Of a stretch of DNA of 64,000 bases, positions 1 through 8,769 are shown piece after piece. The notes beneath the pieces are model-generated. The model ran no database searches. It was not told the DNA's origin and saw nothing but the letters and a program-made list of their open reading frames with translations. A program made the translations under genes and the position numbers. The stretch lies in NCBI RefSeq assembly GCF_003185915.1, contig NZ_QHLZ01000002.1:62001-126000 (forward strand). Reading direction: 5' to 3'. Source of the stretch: Arthrobacter psychrochitiniphilus. GTDB taxonomy: Bacteria; Actinomycetota; Actinomycetes; Actinomycetales; Micrococcaceae. Each line of letters starts with the position of its first letter. The first letter of the stretch is position 1.

Positions 1-1155
1 GTACAGGGCACGGACGGTGGCGTCTGCGGGTGTCGGCAGTTCCAGGCCCGCCAGTTCGGCTTTCTCCGCGATCAAGGCACACATGGCACCGGATCCGGTG
101 ACCACGCCCACCCTGTTTCCGGACAGGGCGCCATAGGATTCCATGATGCCGGCGGTGGCCACCAGGTCTTCAATGTTGTCCACCCGCACAACACCGAACT
201 GCTTGCAGGCTGCGTCAATAACCTTGTCATCGCCCACCAGCGAACCGGTGTGGGCGGCGGCCACGCGGGCTGAGGCTTCGCCCCGGCCGGCCTTGAATAC
301 TACGATCGGTTTGCCGGCCAGGCGGGCCCTTTCGGCCACGGCGAGGAACCGTTCCGGGTTGGAAATTTGTTCCAGGTAAGCGGCGATGACCCGTGTGTTT
401 TCGTCCTCCACCAGCATGTCCATGACGTCGATGGCCGAGACCATGGCCTCGTTGCCTACCGTGACCGCCGTCGAGCATCCCACCCCGCGTGAGGCCATGT
501 ACGGCAACAGGTAGATGGCCAGGGCACCGGACTGACTGGCGACACCGACCCCTCCGGCGATCATGGGCATCTGCGTCATGTGGCTGAACGCGGCGACCTT
601 CGCGTGGGAGTTGATGAAACCAAGGTTATTGGGGCCCAGGATCAGCTGTCCGGCATTGCGGGCGCGCTCCACCAGCCGCTCCTGCAGCGCCGCACCCTCC
701 GGCCCCGCCTCGCCGAGGCCCGAGGCCAGCAGGATAAGGTTCCGGATGCCCTTGACCCGGGCCTCTTCCAGCACGGTCTCCAACGAGTTGGTACCCGTGA
801 GCACAATGGCCAGATCGGGAACCGCAGGCAGCTCCGCAATGGAAGTGTAGGAGCGCTGCCCGTGGCACTCCTCACCGCGGCGGTTGACCATGAACAGTTC
901 CCCGGCAAAGCCGCCTTCCATCAGGTTGCTGTGCGTGAAGTGGGACCAGCTGGACTTCGTGTTGGCGCCAATGATCACAATGCTCCGAGGCTCAACGAGC
1001 TCGCGCAGCCGGGCCGTGTCAAGGTTCTGCACGGCCGTATTCTGCACGGCCGCGCCCTGCACTGCTTTGCCCTGCGCTGTGGAGTCCGCAGCGCCTGCGG
1101 CGCCTGCTGTGTGAATGTTCTGCAAGGGAGTGGCCTCGCCTGTCATCGTTGTCAT
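1..1155 (-). CDS. NDP-forming acyl-CoA synthetase family protein, C-terminus cut by window edge
   Basis: The frame is open from an ATG at 1155 to base 1 (385 codons) and runs off the left edge. It reads as the acetate-CoA ligase (ADP-forming)/protein acetyltransferase-type family: a CoA-binding Rossmann domain (about residues 45-150, with ELVEPRSIVIIGA and LILGPNNLGFIN), then succinyl-CoA-ligase-like domains with the phosphohistidine-type motif AAHTGSLVGDD (His about 302). It probably activates an acyl substrate to its CoA ester in the cytosol. A GAAAGGA-type ribosome site lies about 11 bases before the start. It follows the acyl-CoA dehydrogenase by 92 bases on the same strand, so the pair probably works in one acyl/aromatic acid catabolic route. 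The first 40 residues are a low-complexity AVQ-repeat leader. The substrate is unknown. Confidence 0.85.
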   Translation of the reverse strand, partial: MTTMTGEATPLQNIHTAGAAGAADSTAQGKAVQGAAVQNTAVQNLDTARLRELVEPRSIVIIGANTKSSWSHFTHSNLMEGGFAGELFMVNRRGEECHGQRSYTSIAELPAVPDLAIVLTGTNSLETVLEEARVKGIRNLILLASGLGEAGPEGAALQERLVERARNAGQLILGPNNLGFINSHAKVAAFSHMTQMPMIAGGVGVASQSGALAIYLLPYMASRGVGCSTAVTVGNEAMVSAIDVMDMLVEDENTRVIAAYLEQISNPERFLAVAERARLAGKPIVVFKAGRGEASARVAAAHTGSLVGDDKVIDAACKQFGVVRVDNIEDLVATAGIMESYGALSGNRVGVVTGSGAMCALIAEKAELAGLELPTPADATVRALY

Positions 1156-1247
1156 GCGAAAAGGTTTCCTTTCGGTGAAGCATGGAGTGTTGACGTTCTA
1201 TTCCCACAGCCGGCCTGGCTGTGTTTGGCGCTGGCCGCGTTTCCGGC

Positions 1248-3455
1248 CTAGCCGCGCGGCAGGCCTAGAATGCGTTCGGCAATGACGTTGAGCTGGATTT
1301 CAACGGTTCCCCCGCCAATGAGGACCTGCGGGACACCCAGCATCCCGGTGACCGCGTCGCCCGGGGCCTGGGCAAACAGGGCGCCCTGACCGGCCAACTG
1401 CAACACACGGGTGGCTGCTTCGCGGGACAGCCTGGCGTGGGCAACCTTGGCCAGGGACGAGCCGACCCCGGGCTGGAGGCCGTTGACCTGGCGGAGGGTT
1501 TCACGCAGGTTCAGAGCACCGATGGCGCTGCTGAGAGCCACGATGCGGGCCAGCTCGGTGAAGGCCTCCTCCTCCGTTGCGCAGTACCCCTGCTCCCGGA
1601 TGAGCTCACGCAGGGATTCCTCGGCGCCGGCGGATACTCCGGAGGAGATTTGGGTGCGCTCGTTTTGCAAGGTGGTGGCCGTGATGCGCCAGCCCTGGCC
1701 AGGTTCGCCGAGCAGGTAGGCGTCGGGCACGAACACGGAGTCCAGGAAGACTTCGTTGAATTCCGCATCGCCCGTGGACTGCTTCAGAGGCCGGATGTCC
1801 ACGCCGGTGCTGCGCATGTCCATCAGGAAGTAGCTGAGCCCCTTGTGCTTGGGCACGTCGGCGTCGGTGCGGGCCAGGCAAATGCCCCAATCGGCTTCGT
1901 GCGCCCCGGAGGTCCACACCTTTTGTCCCTTGAGCTCCCAGCCGCCCTCCACCTTATTGGCACGTGTGGACAGCCCGGCCAGGTCTGAACCGGCGCCAGG
2001 CTCCGAGAAGAGCTGGCACCAGATGAGCTCGCCCCGCAGTGTGGGGAGTGCGAACTTTTCCTTGATCTCCTCGCTGCCGAAGGCCAGGACGGTGGGCATG
2101 GCCCATTCGCCAATGACCGACGACGGCTGGATGAGATTCCGCCGGGCGTATTCCTGGGAGATGATCACCTGCTCCCCTGGGGAGGCTGCCAAGCCATAGG
2201 GGGCGGGCCAGTGCGGGGCCGCGAGGCCGTTCTCAGCCAGGAATGTCCGCTGCGTACCGCGCGAGTTCCAGCGTCCGCCGTCGTGCTCATTCTTCATGGC
2301 GGCGGCTTGGTCCAGGAGCCCGGCGATGCGCTGGCGGAAGGCGGGATCCTCATCGGGGAGTTCAATATCGATGCGGCGGTCCAGCTCCAGCGCAACACGG
2401 CCAACGGAGGCTATGCCGGCCCTGGCCGGTGCCACCTGTGCGGCCAGGGTCATGGCGCGGCGCAGGTACAGGTGGGCGTCGTGCTCCCAGGTGTAGCCGA
2501 TCCCGCCCAAGATGGTGACAGCCTCGGTGACTGCGTCCACGGCCTGGGCAATGGCGGCCTCCCGTGCGGACCCGGCGGCCAACGCTTGCTGGTCCGCGTC
2601 CTGGTCCAGGGCCACCAGAGCCGACCACGCTGCGGCGGTTGCCAGTTCGGCGGCGATGAGCAGGTTGGCGCACTTGTGCTTGACGGCTTGGAAGGAGCCG
2701 ATGGGCTTGCCGAACTGTTCGCGGATCTTGGCGTAGTCCGTGGAAACCTCCACGGCCCACCGCATGATTCCCGAAGCCTCTGCGGCGAGCAGGCCCGCCT
2801 GCAGGGTTTCAACGTGGCCCAGGCCCAGCCCGGCCAGGATGTCGTCGGCGCCGATGACCACGCTCTCCATCACCAGAGTGCCGGCGTCGCGAGTCAGGTC
2901 GGTGCAGCTTGCGGACACCTTGGCCACCCCGGCCCGCTCGGCCTCAATAAGGGCGAAGCGGGTGTGTGTGCCGTCGGTGAATCCAACCACTAGCTGTTCT
3001 GCCGAGAGCAGTGACGCCACAGCCGTGCGCCCGTTCATGATCCACCCTGTACTTGTGGCAAGGGCTGTGAGCGTGGCGGCGGGCATGGCCAAGGCACCTG
3101 TGGCACCCTCCGCGAACACGTCCAGGCCGTGTGTGGAGGCCTTGCATTCGGCGGCGGCCGCGACAGCAGCACTTGCCAGGACGGTGGAAACGTAGGGGCC
3201 GGGCACCAGTCGGCGGCCGAACTCCTCGACCACGATTGCGGTGTCGGCGACAGTTCCGCCTTGTCCCCCGCGCTCTTCGCTGATGTGCAGGGCGTGGAGT
3301 CCGTTGTCCACCAGTTCGCCCCAGTGCGCCGGGCGGCCGCCGGCGCCGTAGGCCTCGAACAGTTCACGGGTCTGCAGGACGTCGGCGAACCGGTCCGCGA
3401 AGTCTGAAACTGCGGCAGCCAGATCGGCGTGCTCTTCTGTGAGGGACAAAGGCAT
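1248..3455 (-). CDS. Fused double-domain acyl-CoA dehydrogenase
   Basis: At 735 residues this is about twice the usual acyl-CoA dehydrogenase (about 380) and contains two such units. The N-terminal unit (about 1-365) has a C-terminal helical domain with EQFGKPIGSFQAVKHK and GGIGYTWEHD. The C-terminal unit (about 370-735) has the FAD-contact stretch LFSEPGAGSDLAGL, the middle-domain motif KVWTSGAHEADW, and GGGTVEIQLNVIAERILGLP at its end. It would oxidise an acyl-CoA to the enoyl-CoA with FAD and pass electrons to ETF. Such fusions are common in actinobacterial fatty-acid, steroid and aromatic catabolism. It is the first gene of an operon with the acyl-CoA synthetase, and a long palindrome sits about 70 bases upstream of its start. 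Chain length or ring substrate cannot be told from the sequence. Confidence 0.9.
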   Translation of the reverse strand: MPLSLTEEHADLAAAVSDFADRFADVLQTRELFEAYGAGGRPAHWGELVDNGLHALHISEERGGQGGTVADTAIVVEEFGRRLVPGPYVSTVLASAAVAAAAECKASTHGLDVFAEGATGALAMPAATLTALATSTGWIMNGRTAVASLLSAEQLVVGFTDGTHTRFALIEAERAGVAKVSASCTDLTRDAGTLVMESVVIGADDILAGLGLGHVETLQAGLLAAEASGIMRWAVEVSTDYAKIREQFGKPIGSFQAVKHKCANLLIAAELATAAAWSALVALDQDADQQALAAGSAREAAIAQAVDAVTEAVTILGGIGYTWEHDAHLYLRRAMTLAAQVAPARAGIASVGRVALELDRRIDIELPDEDPAFRQRIAGLLDQAAAMKNEHDGGRWNSRGTQRTFLAENGLAAPHWPAPYGLAASPGEQVIISQEYARRNLIQPSSVIGEWAMPTVLAFGSEEIKEKFALPTLRGELIWCQLFSEPGAGSDLAGLSTRANKVEGGWELKGQKVWTSGAHEADWGICLARTDADVPKHKGLSYFLMDMRSTGVDIRPLKQSTGDAEFNEVFLDSVFVPDAYLLGEPGQGWRITATTLQNERTQISSGVSAGAEESLRELIREQGYCATEEEAFTELARIVALSSAIGALNLRETLRQVNGLQPGVGSSLAKVAHARLSREAATRVLQLAGQGALFAQAPGDAVTGMLGVPQVLIGGGTVEIQLNVIAERILGLPRG

Positions 3456-3523
3456 TGAATCACTCCAAAATCACGGCCGAACCGTTCCTGAAGGGAAGCG
3501 GTCCGACGAGCGGGACATTTGTT

Positions 3524-3550
3524 AACTGAAACTAGACTCTAGTTTAAGTT
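3524..3550. promoter_or_regulatory. 27-bp near-perfect palindrome, candidate TetR-type operator
   Basis: Arms AACT-n-AAACTAGA and TCTAGTTT-n-AGTT flank a central C; only one pair (3528/3546) fails. It lies 69-95 bases upstream of the acyl-CoA dehydrogenase start in a 404-base AT-rich intergenic region. Odd-centred palindromes of this length are typical of TetR-family operators, which often control acyl-CoA catabolism. No TetR gene is in the window, so the regulator is unknown. Confidence 0.55.
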
Positions 3551-3709
3551 TGTGACTTGGGCAACACTTTTCTGGAATCAAGTTTCAAAATATTTTTTTC
3601 TTCGGATTCCAGCTCCCCAATGCGGGCATACCCCGACCGATGTTACTTTTACTCCCACATGTGCCCACTTCCGCACAAAACCCTTGTATTTGCTTGACCG
3701 AAGCCACTA

Positions 3710-3817
3710 GTTCATGAATGATTCACATCTATGTGCTTGGCTCATTAACGCTTCCGCAGTTCGCTCTCTGGGATTGCTCTTTGCCGTTCACTGAGCCAAA
3801 GCTGCGGTTCATCATCA
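3710..3817 (+). promoter_or_regulatory. Candidate PHO box repeats before the secreted nuclease
   Basis: Two adjacent 11-base units GTTCATGAATG and ATTCACATCTA (3710-3731) resemble the actinobacterial PhoP direct-repeat unit (GTTCAYY plus four less conserved bases). Two more GTTCA cores begin at 3786 and 3807, 21 bases apart. A TTGACC at about 3692 with an AATGAT 17 bases later could be the promoter that the first pair overlaps. The rest of the 3456-3859 gap holds only the acyl-CoA dehydrogenase palindrome. Confidence 0.45.
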
Positions 3818-3859
3818 CTCACGGCACAACGGTGTGCCACCCTTTCGAGAGTTGGAGAC

Positions 3860-6800
3860 ATGACGAGCAGTAACTTCTACAAGGCAGGATTGGGGGCCGC
3901 CTTGGCCTTCGGTCTGGCCGTGGCGCCGTTGGCGATCTCGCCAGCCCTTGCCAACGTTGCCCCCGAACCAACCGAATCCGCGGCGGAACTGGGAACGGAA
4001 GGAAATCGCGCCCCTGCCGCTCCACTCGCGGCTCTACCAGCGGTACCCAACGTCATCATCAACGAGGCGTACCTCAACGGTGGCAGCGCGAACGCCAGCT
4101 TCAAAAATAAATTCGTGGAGTTGTACAACCCCACAAATGCAGACATCAACCTGAGCGGCTGGTCACTGCAGTACCGCTCAGCCACAGGCTCAGTGGCACC
4201 ATCCGGGCTGACCGGGCTTGCGGGCACCATCAAAGCCAATGACTACTACCTGATCAAGGGCAACTCCAACGGGGATAAGGGCCTTGACCTGCCGCCCGCC
4301 GATGCCGATACCGGCAGTCTCGCGTTCTCCGGAAGCGCCGGGACCCTGTTCCTCTCCAACAAGGCCGAGCGGCTTCCTGCAGACCTGGCAACCGGCTCAC
4401 TGGTGGGCACTGCCGACATTGTCGACCTGCTCGGGTACGGCACATCCAATACTTTTGAAGCCGTACCTGCTGGCGGCCAAACTGTGGCGCTCTCACTGAA
4501 CCGAAGCGACGCAGTGGACACGGATAACAATTCCACCGACTTCACCACCGCAGCTCCTACGCCCACCGGCACGGCTGGCGGGGTAGAACCGCCAAAGCCG
4601 CCGGAGGATGCCGGCAACAAGACCATCGCCGAGATCCAGGGTGAAGGCGCCAAGAGCGCCTTTGAAGGCTCCACTGTCACCACCAAGGGCAAGGTCACGG
4701 CGGCCTACCCCACCGGAGGTTTCGACGGCTACTTCATCCAGACTCCCGGCACCGGTGGCGATCTGGACATGGCCACCCACAAAGCCTCCAACGGCGTGTT
4801 CGTCTACTCACCCGGCACCGTAGCCAAGGTCAAGATTGGTGATTATGTTCAGGTGAGCGGACTCGTGAAGGAATTTGGTGGTGCCACTGACACCACCACC
4901 ACCACCGAAATTGACGTCCCGGCCGATGGTATGACGGTACTGGACGAGGCAGCGACAGAGGTCAAGGCCGCCGTCGTCAGTGTCCCGGAAACCACAGAAG
5001 GACGCGAAGCCCTTGAGGGTATGCTCGTGGCACCCCAGGGCGAATTCACCATCACCGACAACTACACGCTGAATAACTACGGCGAAGTTGGCCTGGCAGT
5101 AGGCACCAAAGTGCTGCTCCAGCCCACCGCCGTGGGTCCGGTTGGCTCCGCTGCACACACCGCCACGATTGCCACCAACGCCACCAAGGCCATCAGGCTC
5201 GATGACGGCGCCAGCACCAACTTCCTCAACGCCGCCGGCCAGTCGGTTCCGCTGCCGTGGCTCAGCGCAGCAACACCGATGCGGGTGGGCTCCACCGCCG
5301 AGTTCGCAACGAACGTGATCTTTGACAACCGTAATAACGCCTACAAGTTCCAGCCGTTGGAGGCACTGACACCTGCCAACGCAGAAGCCGTTCAGCCCAT
5401 CGCCTTCGGTAACAACCGGGTTGATGCACCAAGTGCCGTCGGCGGGGACCTCAAGGTTGCCACGTTCAACGTCCAGAACTACTTCACGCAGACCGGCGAT
5501 AAAAACGCCTCCTGCCAGTTCTACAATGACCGCGCAGGCAACCCCATTACAGTGCGGACAGGCTGCCTCCAACGTGGTGCTGCCAATGCCGCAAACCTCA
5601 CACGCCAGCAGGCGAAAATTGTTGCCGGCATCCACCAGTCAGGGGCCGATGTGCTCTCACTGGAGGAAATTGAGAACTCCGTCAAGTTCGGCGAGGACCG
5701 CGATTTCGCCCTGGCCACCCTGGTGGCGGCACTGAACGTTCAGAGCCCCGGAGTGTGGGACTACGTCCGCTCACCCGGCATGGACCAGCGCCCCTCGGTG
5801 GCGATCGAGGACGTGATCCGCACTGCCTTCATCTACAAGGTGGCAGTTGCTAAACCGGTAGGTACCTCCGCCATCCTGGATGACCCTGCCTTCACCGGCA
5901 TTGCCCGCCAGCCGTTGGCTCAGGCCTTCACCCTTGCAGGGAACGGCGAGGGCGCGAAGGTCATTCTGATTGCCAACCACTTCAAGTCCAAGGGTTCCCC
6001 CGCAACACCGGATGACATTGACAAGGGCCAGGGCAACTCCAACCTTGCCCGCACGGCACAAGCTACAGCCCTAGTGAAGTTCTCCAATGCCCAGCAGAGC
6101 GCTCAAGGCACCGACAAGGTCCTGCTCATGGGTGACTTCAACTCATACACCTTTGAAGATCCCATGCTGCTCATGGCTGCGGCAGGATACGTGGACCAGG
6201 GCGCCAAGACGGGCAAGCACTCCTACGCCTTCGGCGGACTGGTGGGCTCACTGGATCACATTGTGGCTACCCCGGCACTGGACGCATTCGTCACGGGTGC
6301 GGACATTTGGAACATCAACTCCACCGAGTCCATCGCCATGGGATACAGCCGCTACAACTCCAACGTCACGGACTTCTATGACACCTCGGCTTTTGCCGCC
6401 TCCGACCACGACCCCGTTGTGGTTGGCTTGAACCTTGCTGCTGCGGCGAGCGCACCCAAGGAAATCAACCTCCTGAACATCAATGATTTCCACGGCCGCA
6501 TCGACTCCAACACGGTCAAGTTCGCTGGCACAGTGGAACAGCTCCGGGCCGCCTCGGGCGACGCCAACACGGCGTTCCTCTCGGCGGGAGATAACATCGG
6601 TGCCAGCTTGTTCGCTTCTGCCTCGCAGGACGATAAGCCCACCATCGATGTCCTGAACGCCCTGGACCTGAGTGCTTCCGCTGTTGGAAACCATGAGTTT
6701 GACAAGGGCTGGGCTGATTTGGAAGGGCGCGTCCAAGACGCAGCCAACTGGAGCTACCTAGGCGCCAACGTTTACGCCAAGGGAACCACCACCCCGGTGC

Positions 6801-8611
6801 TTGATGAATACAAGATCATCACCGTCAACGGTGTGAAGGTTGCCATCATTGGTGCCATCACCGAGGAAACCCCCACACTGGTGACCCCGTCCGGCATCTC
6901 TATGCTGGAATTCGGTGACCCTGTTGAAGCTGTCAACCGGGTTGCCAAAAAGATCACCGACGGAAAACTCGCGGACGTCATCGTGGCTGAATACCACGAA
7001 GGTGCCGGTGCAGGGACCCCGGACGGGGCAACCTTTGAGCAGGAACTGGCCGCAGGAGGCGCGTTCGCTGAAATTGTGACGAAGACCAGCGCCTCGGTCA
7101 ACGCCATCTTCACGGGCCACACTCACAAGCAGTACGCCTGGGATGCCCCCATCCCCGGCGTTGCCAGCGATGCCGTATTGAAGACCCGCCCCATACTCCA
7201 GACCGGAAGCTACGGCGAGTTCATTGGTCAGGTCAAGCTGCAAGTTGATGCCAACAACAAGGTTCTCTCCTACACGCAGTCCAATGTGGCACGCAGCAAG
7301 GTTGATGACTCACTCTTGGTGGCCGCTTTCCCGCGTGTTGCCGAGGTCAAGGCCATCACGGATGCGGCTTTGGAGGCCGCAAAGATTGCCGGCAGTGTTC
7401 CAGTAGGCAAGATCTCTGCCGACATCACCACGGCGCAGACCTTCGATGCGGCAAGCGGCAAGTACAGCCGTGACGACCGTTCCAGCGAGTCCACCCTGGG
7501 CAACCTGGTGGGCAACTCCCTCTTGGATGCGCTCAAGGGTGAGCAGACCGGTGGAGCCGAGATTGGCGTGGTCAATCCCGGCGGACTCCGTGCGGACCTG
7601 CTGTACAAGAACGCAGGCCTCGAGGACGGGGTGGTCACCTACGCCAACGCCAACGCGGTGCTGCCGTTTGTGAATAACCTGTGGACCACCTCCCTCACGG
7701 GAGCGCAGGTGAAAACCATGCTGGAGCAGCAGTGGCAGACCAACGCGGATGGCCCCATCCCCAGCCGCCCGTTCCTGAATCTGGGACTGTCCTCCAACGT
7801 GGACTACACCTACGATTCCTCCCGTGCGCTGGGCGATCACATCACCTCTGTGGTCATCAATGGCGCGCCGCTGGATACGGAACGCTCCTACCGTGTGGGT
7901 ACGTTCAGCTTCCTGGCAACGGGCGGGGATAACTTCCGCGTCTTCACCGAAGGCACCAACACCAAGGATTCCGGCCTCATTGACCGCGACGCCTGGATTG
8001 CGTACCTCGGGGCGAAGTCTGCCGAAGCTCCGATAGCACCTGACTTTGCCCGCCGCGGCGTGGACGTTGTGGGCGCACCGTCCACGGTCAAGGAAGGCCA
8101 GGTGGTTACGCTCACGCTGAAAAAGCTGGATCTGACCTCACTCGGAACCCCTGTCTCCACGAAGGTCACTGTTCGGTACGAAAACTCGGGCGGCGGAGCG
8201 GCGGTTCAGCAACCCATAGAGAATATCTTTATCGTCAATAACGGCTCTGCGGACTTGAAGTTCAAAATGCCGAAAACGCTCAACGGCGGCCGTCTCACCA
8301 TCACCACCGACGGCGGAACGTCCGCCGGGCTCCCCATCATCTCGGTGACGGCAGATGCGGGAACACCCACGGATACGGAGTCACCGAGCCCCACCGGCTC
8401 CAGCACGGCTCCGGGCACCTCCGCTCCGGGCACCTCGCCTTCTGCGACGAGTACAGCAGGCGGTGGCGCAGGCAGCGGCACCGGCAACGGCTCGGGCAAC
8501 CTGGCTAACACGGGAGCCACCGCGCTGCCGCTGGGACTGGGTGCCCTGGTCCTGGTGGGGGCCGGAGTTGCCGTGGCCATGGCAAGCCGACGCAAGGAGG
8601 CACGCCACTAA
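3860..8611 (+). CDS. Cell-wall-anchored ExeM/NucH-type nuclease fused to 5'-nucleotidase
   Basis: The 1583-residue exported protein has a chain of modules. A Sec signal peptide ends near residue 31 (ISPALA). A lamin-tail-type domain spans about 64-170 (VIINEAYLNGG, KFVELYNPT). An OB-like region starts near 254. An endonuclease/exonuclease/phosphatase domain runs about 531-860, from LKVATFNVQNY to SDHDPVVVGL. A calcineurin-type 5'-nucleotidase core runs about 870-1190 (INDFHGRID, GDNIGAS, GNHEFDKG, GHTHKQYAW), followed by the 5'-nucleotidase C-domain to about 1395. After an Ig-like region and a Ser/Thr/Pro/Gly-rich wall-spanning stretch come LANTG at 1548-1552, a hydrophobic helix and an RRKEARH tail, a class E-type (LAxTG) sortase signal. 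It should cut extracellular DNA and dephosphorylate the nucleotides at the cell surface. A GGAG site precedes the ATG, and PHO-like repeats lie upstream. Modules and metal-site motifs are clear; the coupling of activities is inferred. Confidence 0.92.
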   Translation: MTSSNFYKAGLGAALAFGLAVAPLAISPALANVAPEPTESAAELGTEGNRAPAAPLAALPAVPNVIINEAYLNGGSANASFKNKFVELYNPTNADINLSGWSLQYRSATGSVAPSGLTGLAGTIKANDYYLIKGNSNGDKGLDLPPADADTGSLAFSGSAGTLFLSNKAERLPADLATGSLVGTADIVDLLGYGTSNTFEAVPAGGQTVALSLNRSDAVDTDNNSTDFTTAAPTPTGTAGGVEPPKPPEDAGNKTIAEIQGEGAKSAFEGSTVTTKGKVTAAYPTGGFDGYFIQTPGTGGDLDMATHKASNGVFVYSPGTVAKVKIGDYVQVSGLVKEFGGATDTTTTTEIDVPADGMTVLDEAATEVKAAVVSVPETTEGREALEGMLVAPQGEFTITDNYTLNNYGEVGLAVGTKVLLQPTAVGPVGSAAHTATIATNATKAIRLDDGASTNFLNAAGQSVPLPWLSAATPMRVGSTAEFATNVIFDNRNNAYKFQPLEALTPANAEAVQPIAFGNNRVDAPSAVGGDLKVATFNVQNYFTQTGDKNASCQFYNDRAGNPITVRTGCLQRGAANAANLTRQQAKIVAGIHQSGADVLSLEEIENSVKFGEDRDFALATLVAALNVQSPGVWDYVRSPGMDQRPSVAIEDVIRTAFIYKVAVAKPVGTSAILDDPAFTGIARQPLAQAFTLAGNGEGAKVILIANHFKSKGSPATPDDIDKGQGNSNLARTAQATALVKFSNAQQSAQGTDKVLLMGDFNSYTFEDPMLLMAAAGYVDQGAKTGKHSYAFGGLVGSLDHIVATPALDAFVTGADIWNINSTESIAMGYSRYNSNVTDFYDTSAFAASDHDPVVVGLNLAAAASAPKEINLLNINDFHGRIDSNTVKFAGTVEQLRAASGDANTAFLSAGDNIGASLFASASQDDKPTIDVLNALDLSASAVGNHEFDKGWADLEGRVQDAANWSYLGANVYAKGTTTPVLDEYKIITVNGVKVAIIGAITEETPTLVTPSGISMLEFGDPVEAVNRVAKKITDGKLADVIVAEYHEGAGAGTPDGATFEQELAAGGAFAEIVTKTSASVNAIFTGHTHKQYAWDAPIPGVASDAVLKTRPILQTGSYGEFIGQVKLQVDANNKVLSYTQSNVARSKVDDSLLVAAFPRVAEVKAITDAALEAAKIAGSVPVGKISADITTAQTFDAASGKYSRDDRSSESTLGNLVGNSLLDALKGEQTGGAEIGVVNPGGLRADLLYKNAGLEDGVVTYANANAVLPFVNNLWTTSLTGAQVKTMLEQQWQTNADGPIPSRPFLNLGLSSNVDYTYDSSRALGDHITSVVINGAPLDTERSYRVGTFSFLATGGDNFRVFTEGTNTKDSGLIDRDAWIAYLGAKSAEAPIAPDFARRGVDVVGAPSTVKEGQVVTLTLKKLDLTSLGTPVSTKVTVRYENSGGGAAVQQPIENIFIVNNGSADLKFKMPKTLNGGRLTITTDGGTSAGLPIISVTADAGTPTDTESPSPTGSSTAPGTSAPGTSPSATSTAGGGAGSGTGNGSGNLANTGATALPLGLGALVLVGAGVAVAMASRRKEARH

Positions 8612-8630
8612 CCGTCGCTGAACCAAGCCA

Positions 8631-8667
8631 CCGCGCCCGTTCCCTCGTCTCGAGGGGACGGGCGCGG
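8631..8667 (+). terminator. Intrinsic terminator-like hairpin
   Basis: Arms CCGCGCCCGT-CCCTCG and CGAGGG-ACGGGCGCGG around a TCT loop form a very stable stem 20 bases after the nuclease stop codon. There is only a weak T run (cactttaa), so termination by the hairpin is likely but not classical. Confidence 0.7.
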
Positions 8668-8679
8668 CACTTTAACCGG

Positions 8680-8769
8680 AGCATTCCCTTGCTGCGAGAG
8701 CGTCCGCCAAAAACACGCCAAAGGAGAGATAACGTTCGCGAAAATCGCGCCAATGGTGGGATAGCGTTC
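8680..8769. repeat. REP-like intergenic repeat, two copies in one orientation
   Basis: 8729-8769 is a roughly 41-base unit whose reverse complement begins GAACGCTATCCCACCATTGG and continues CGCGATTTTCGCGAACGTTAT. It matches most positions of the unit at 20752-20792. 8680-8704 looks like a shortened copy that keeps the ACGCTCTCGCAGCAA part. The block fills the gap between two convergent genes and touches the stop codon of the FAD-dependent protein. Confidence 0.55.

Noticed and set aside
2211..2993. 260-codon plus-strand open frame
   Set aside because: It lies antisense to the well-supported acyl-CoA dehydrogenase and has no domain, ribosome site or promoter; GC-rich codon bias opens such frames.
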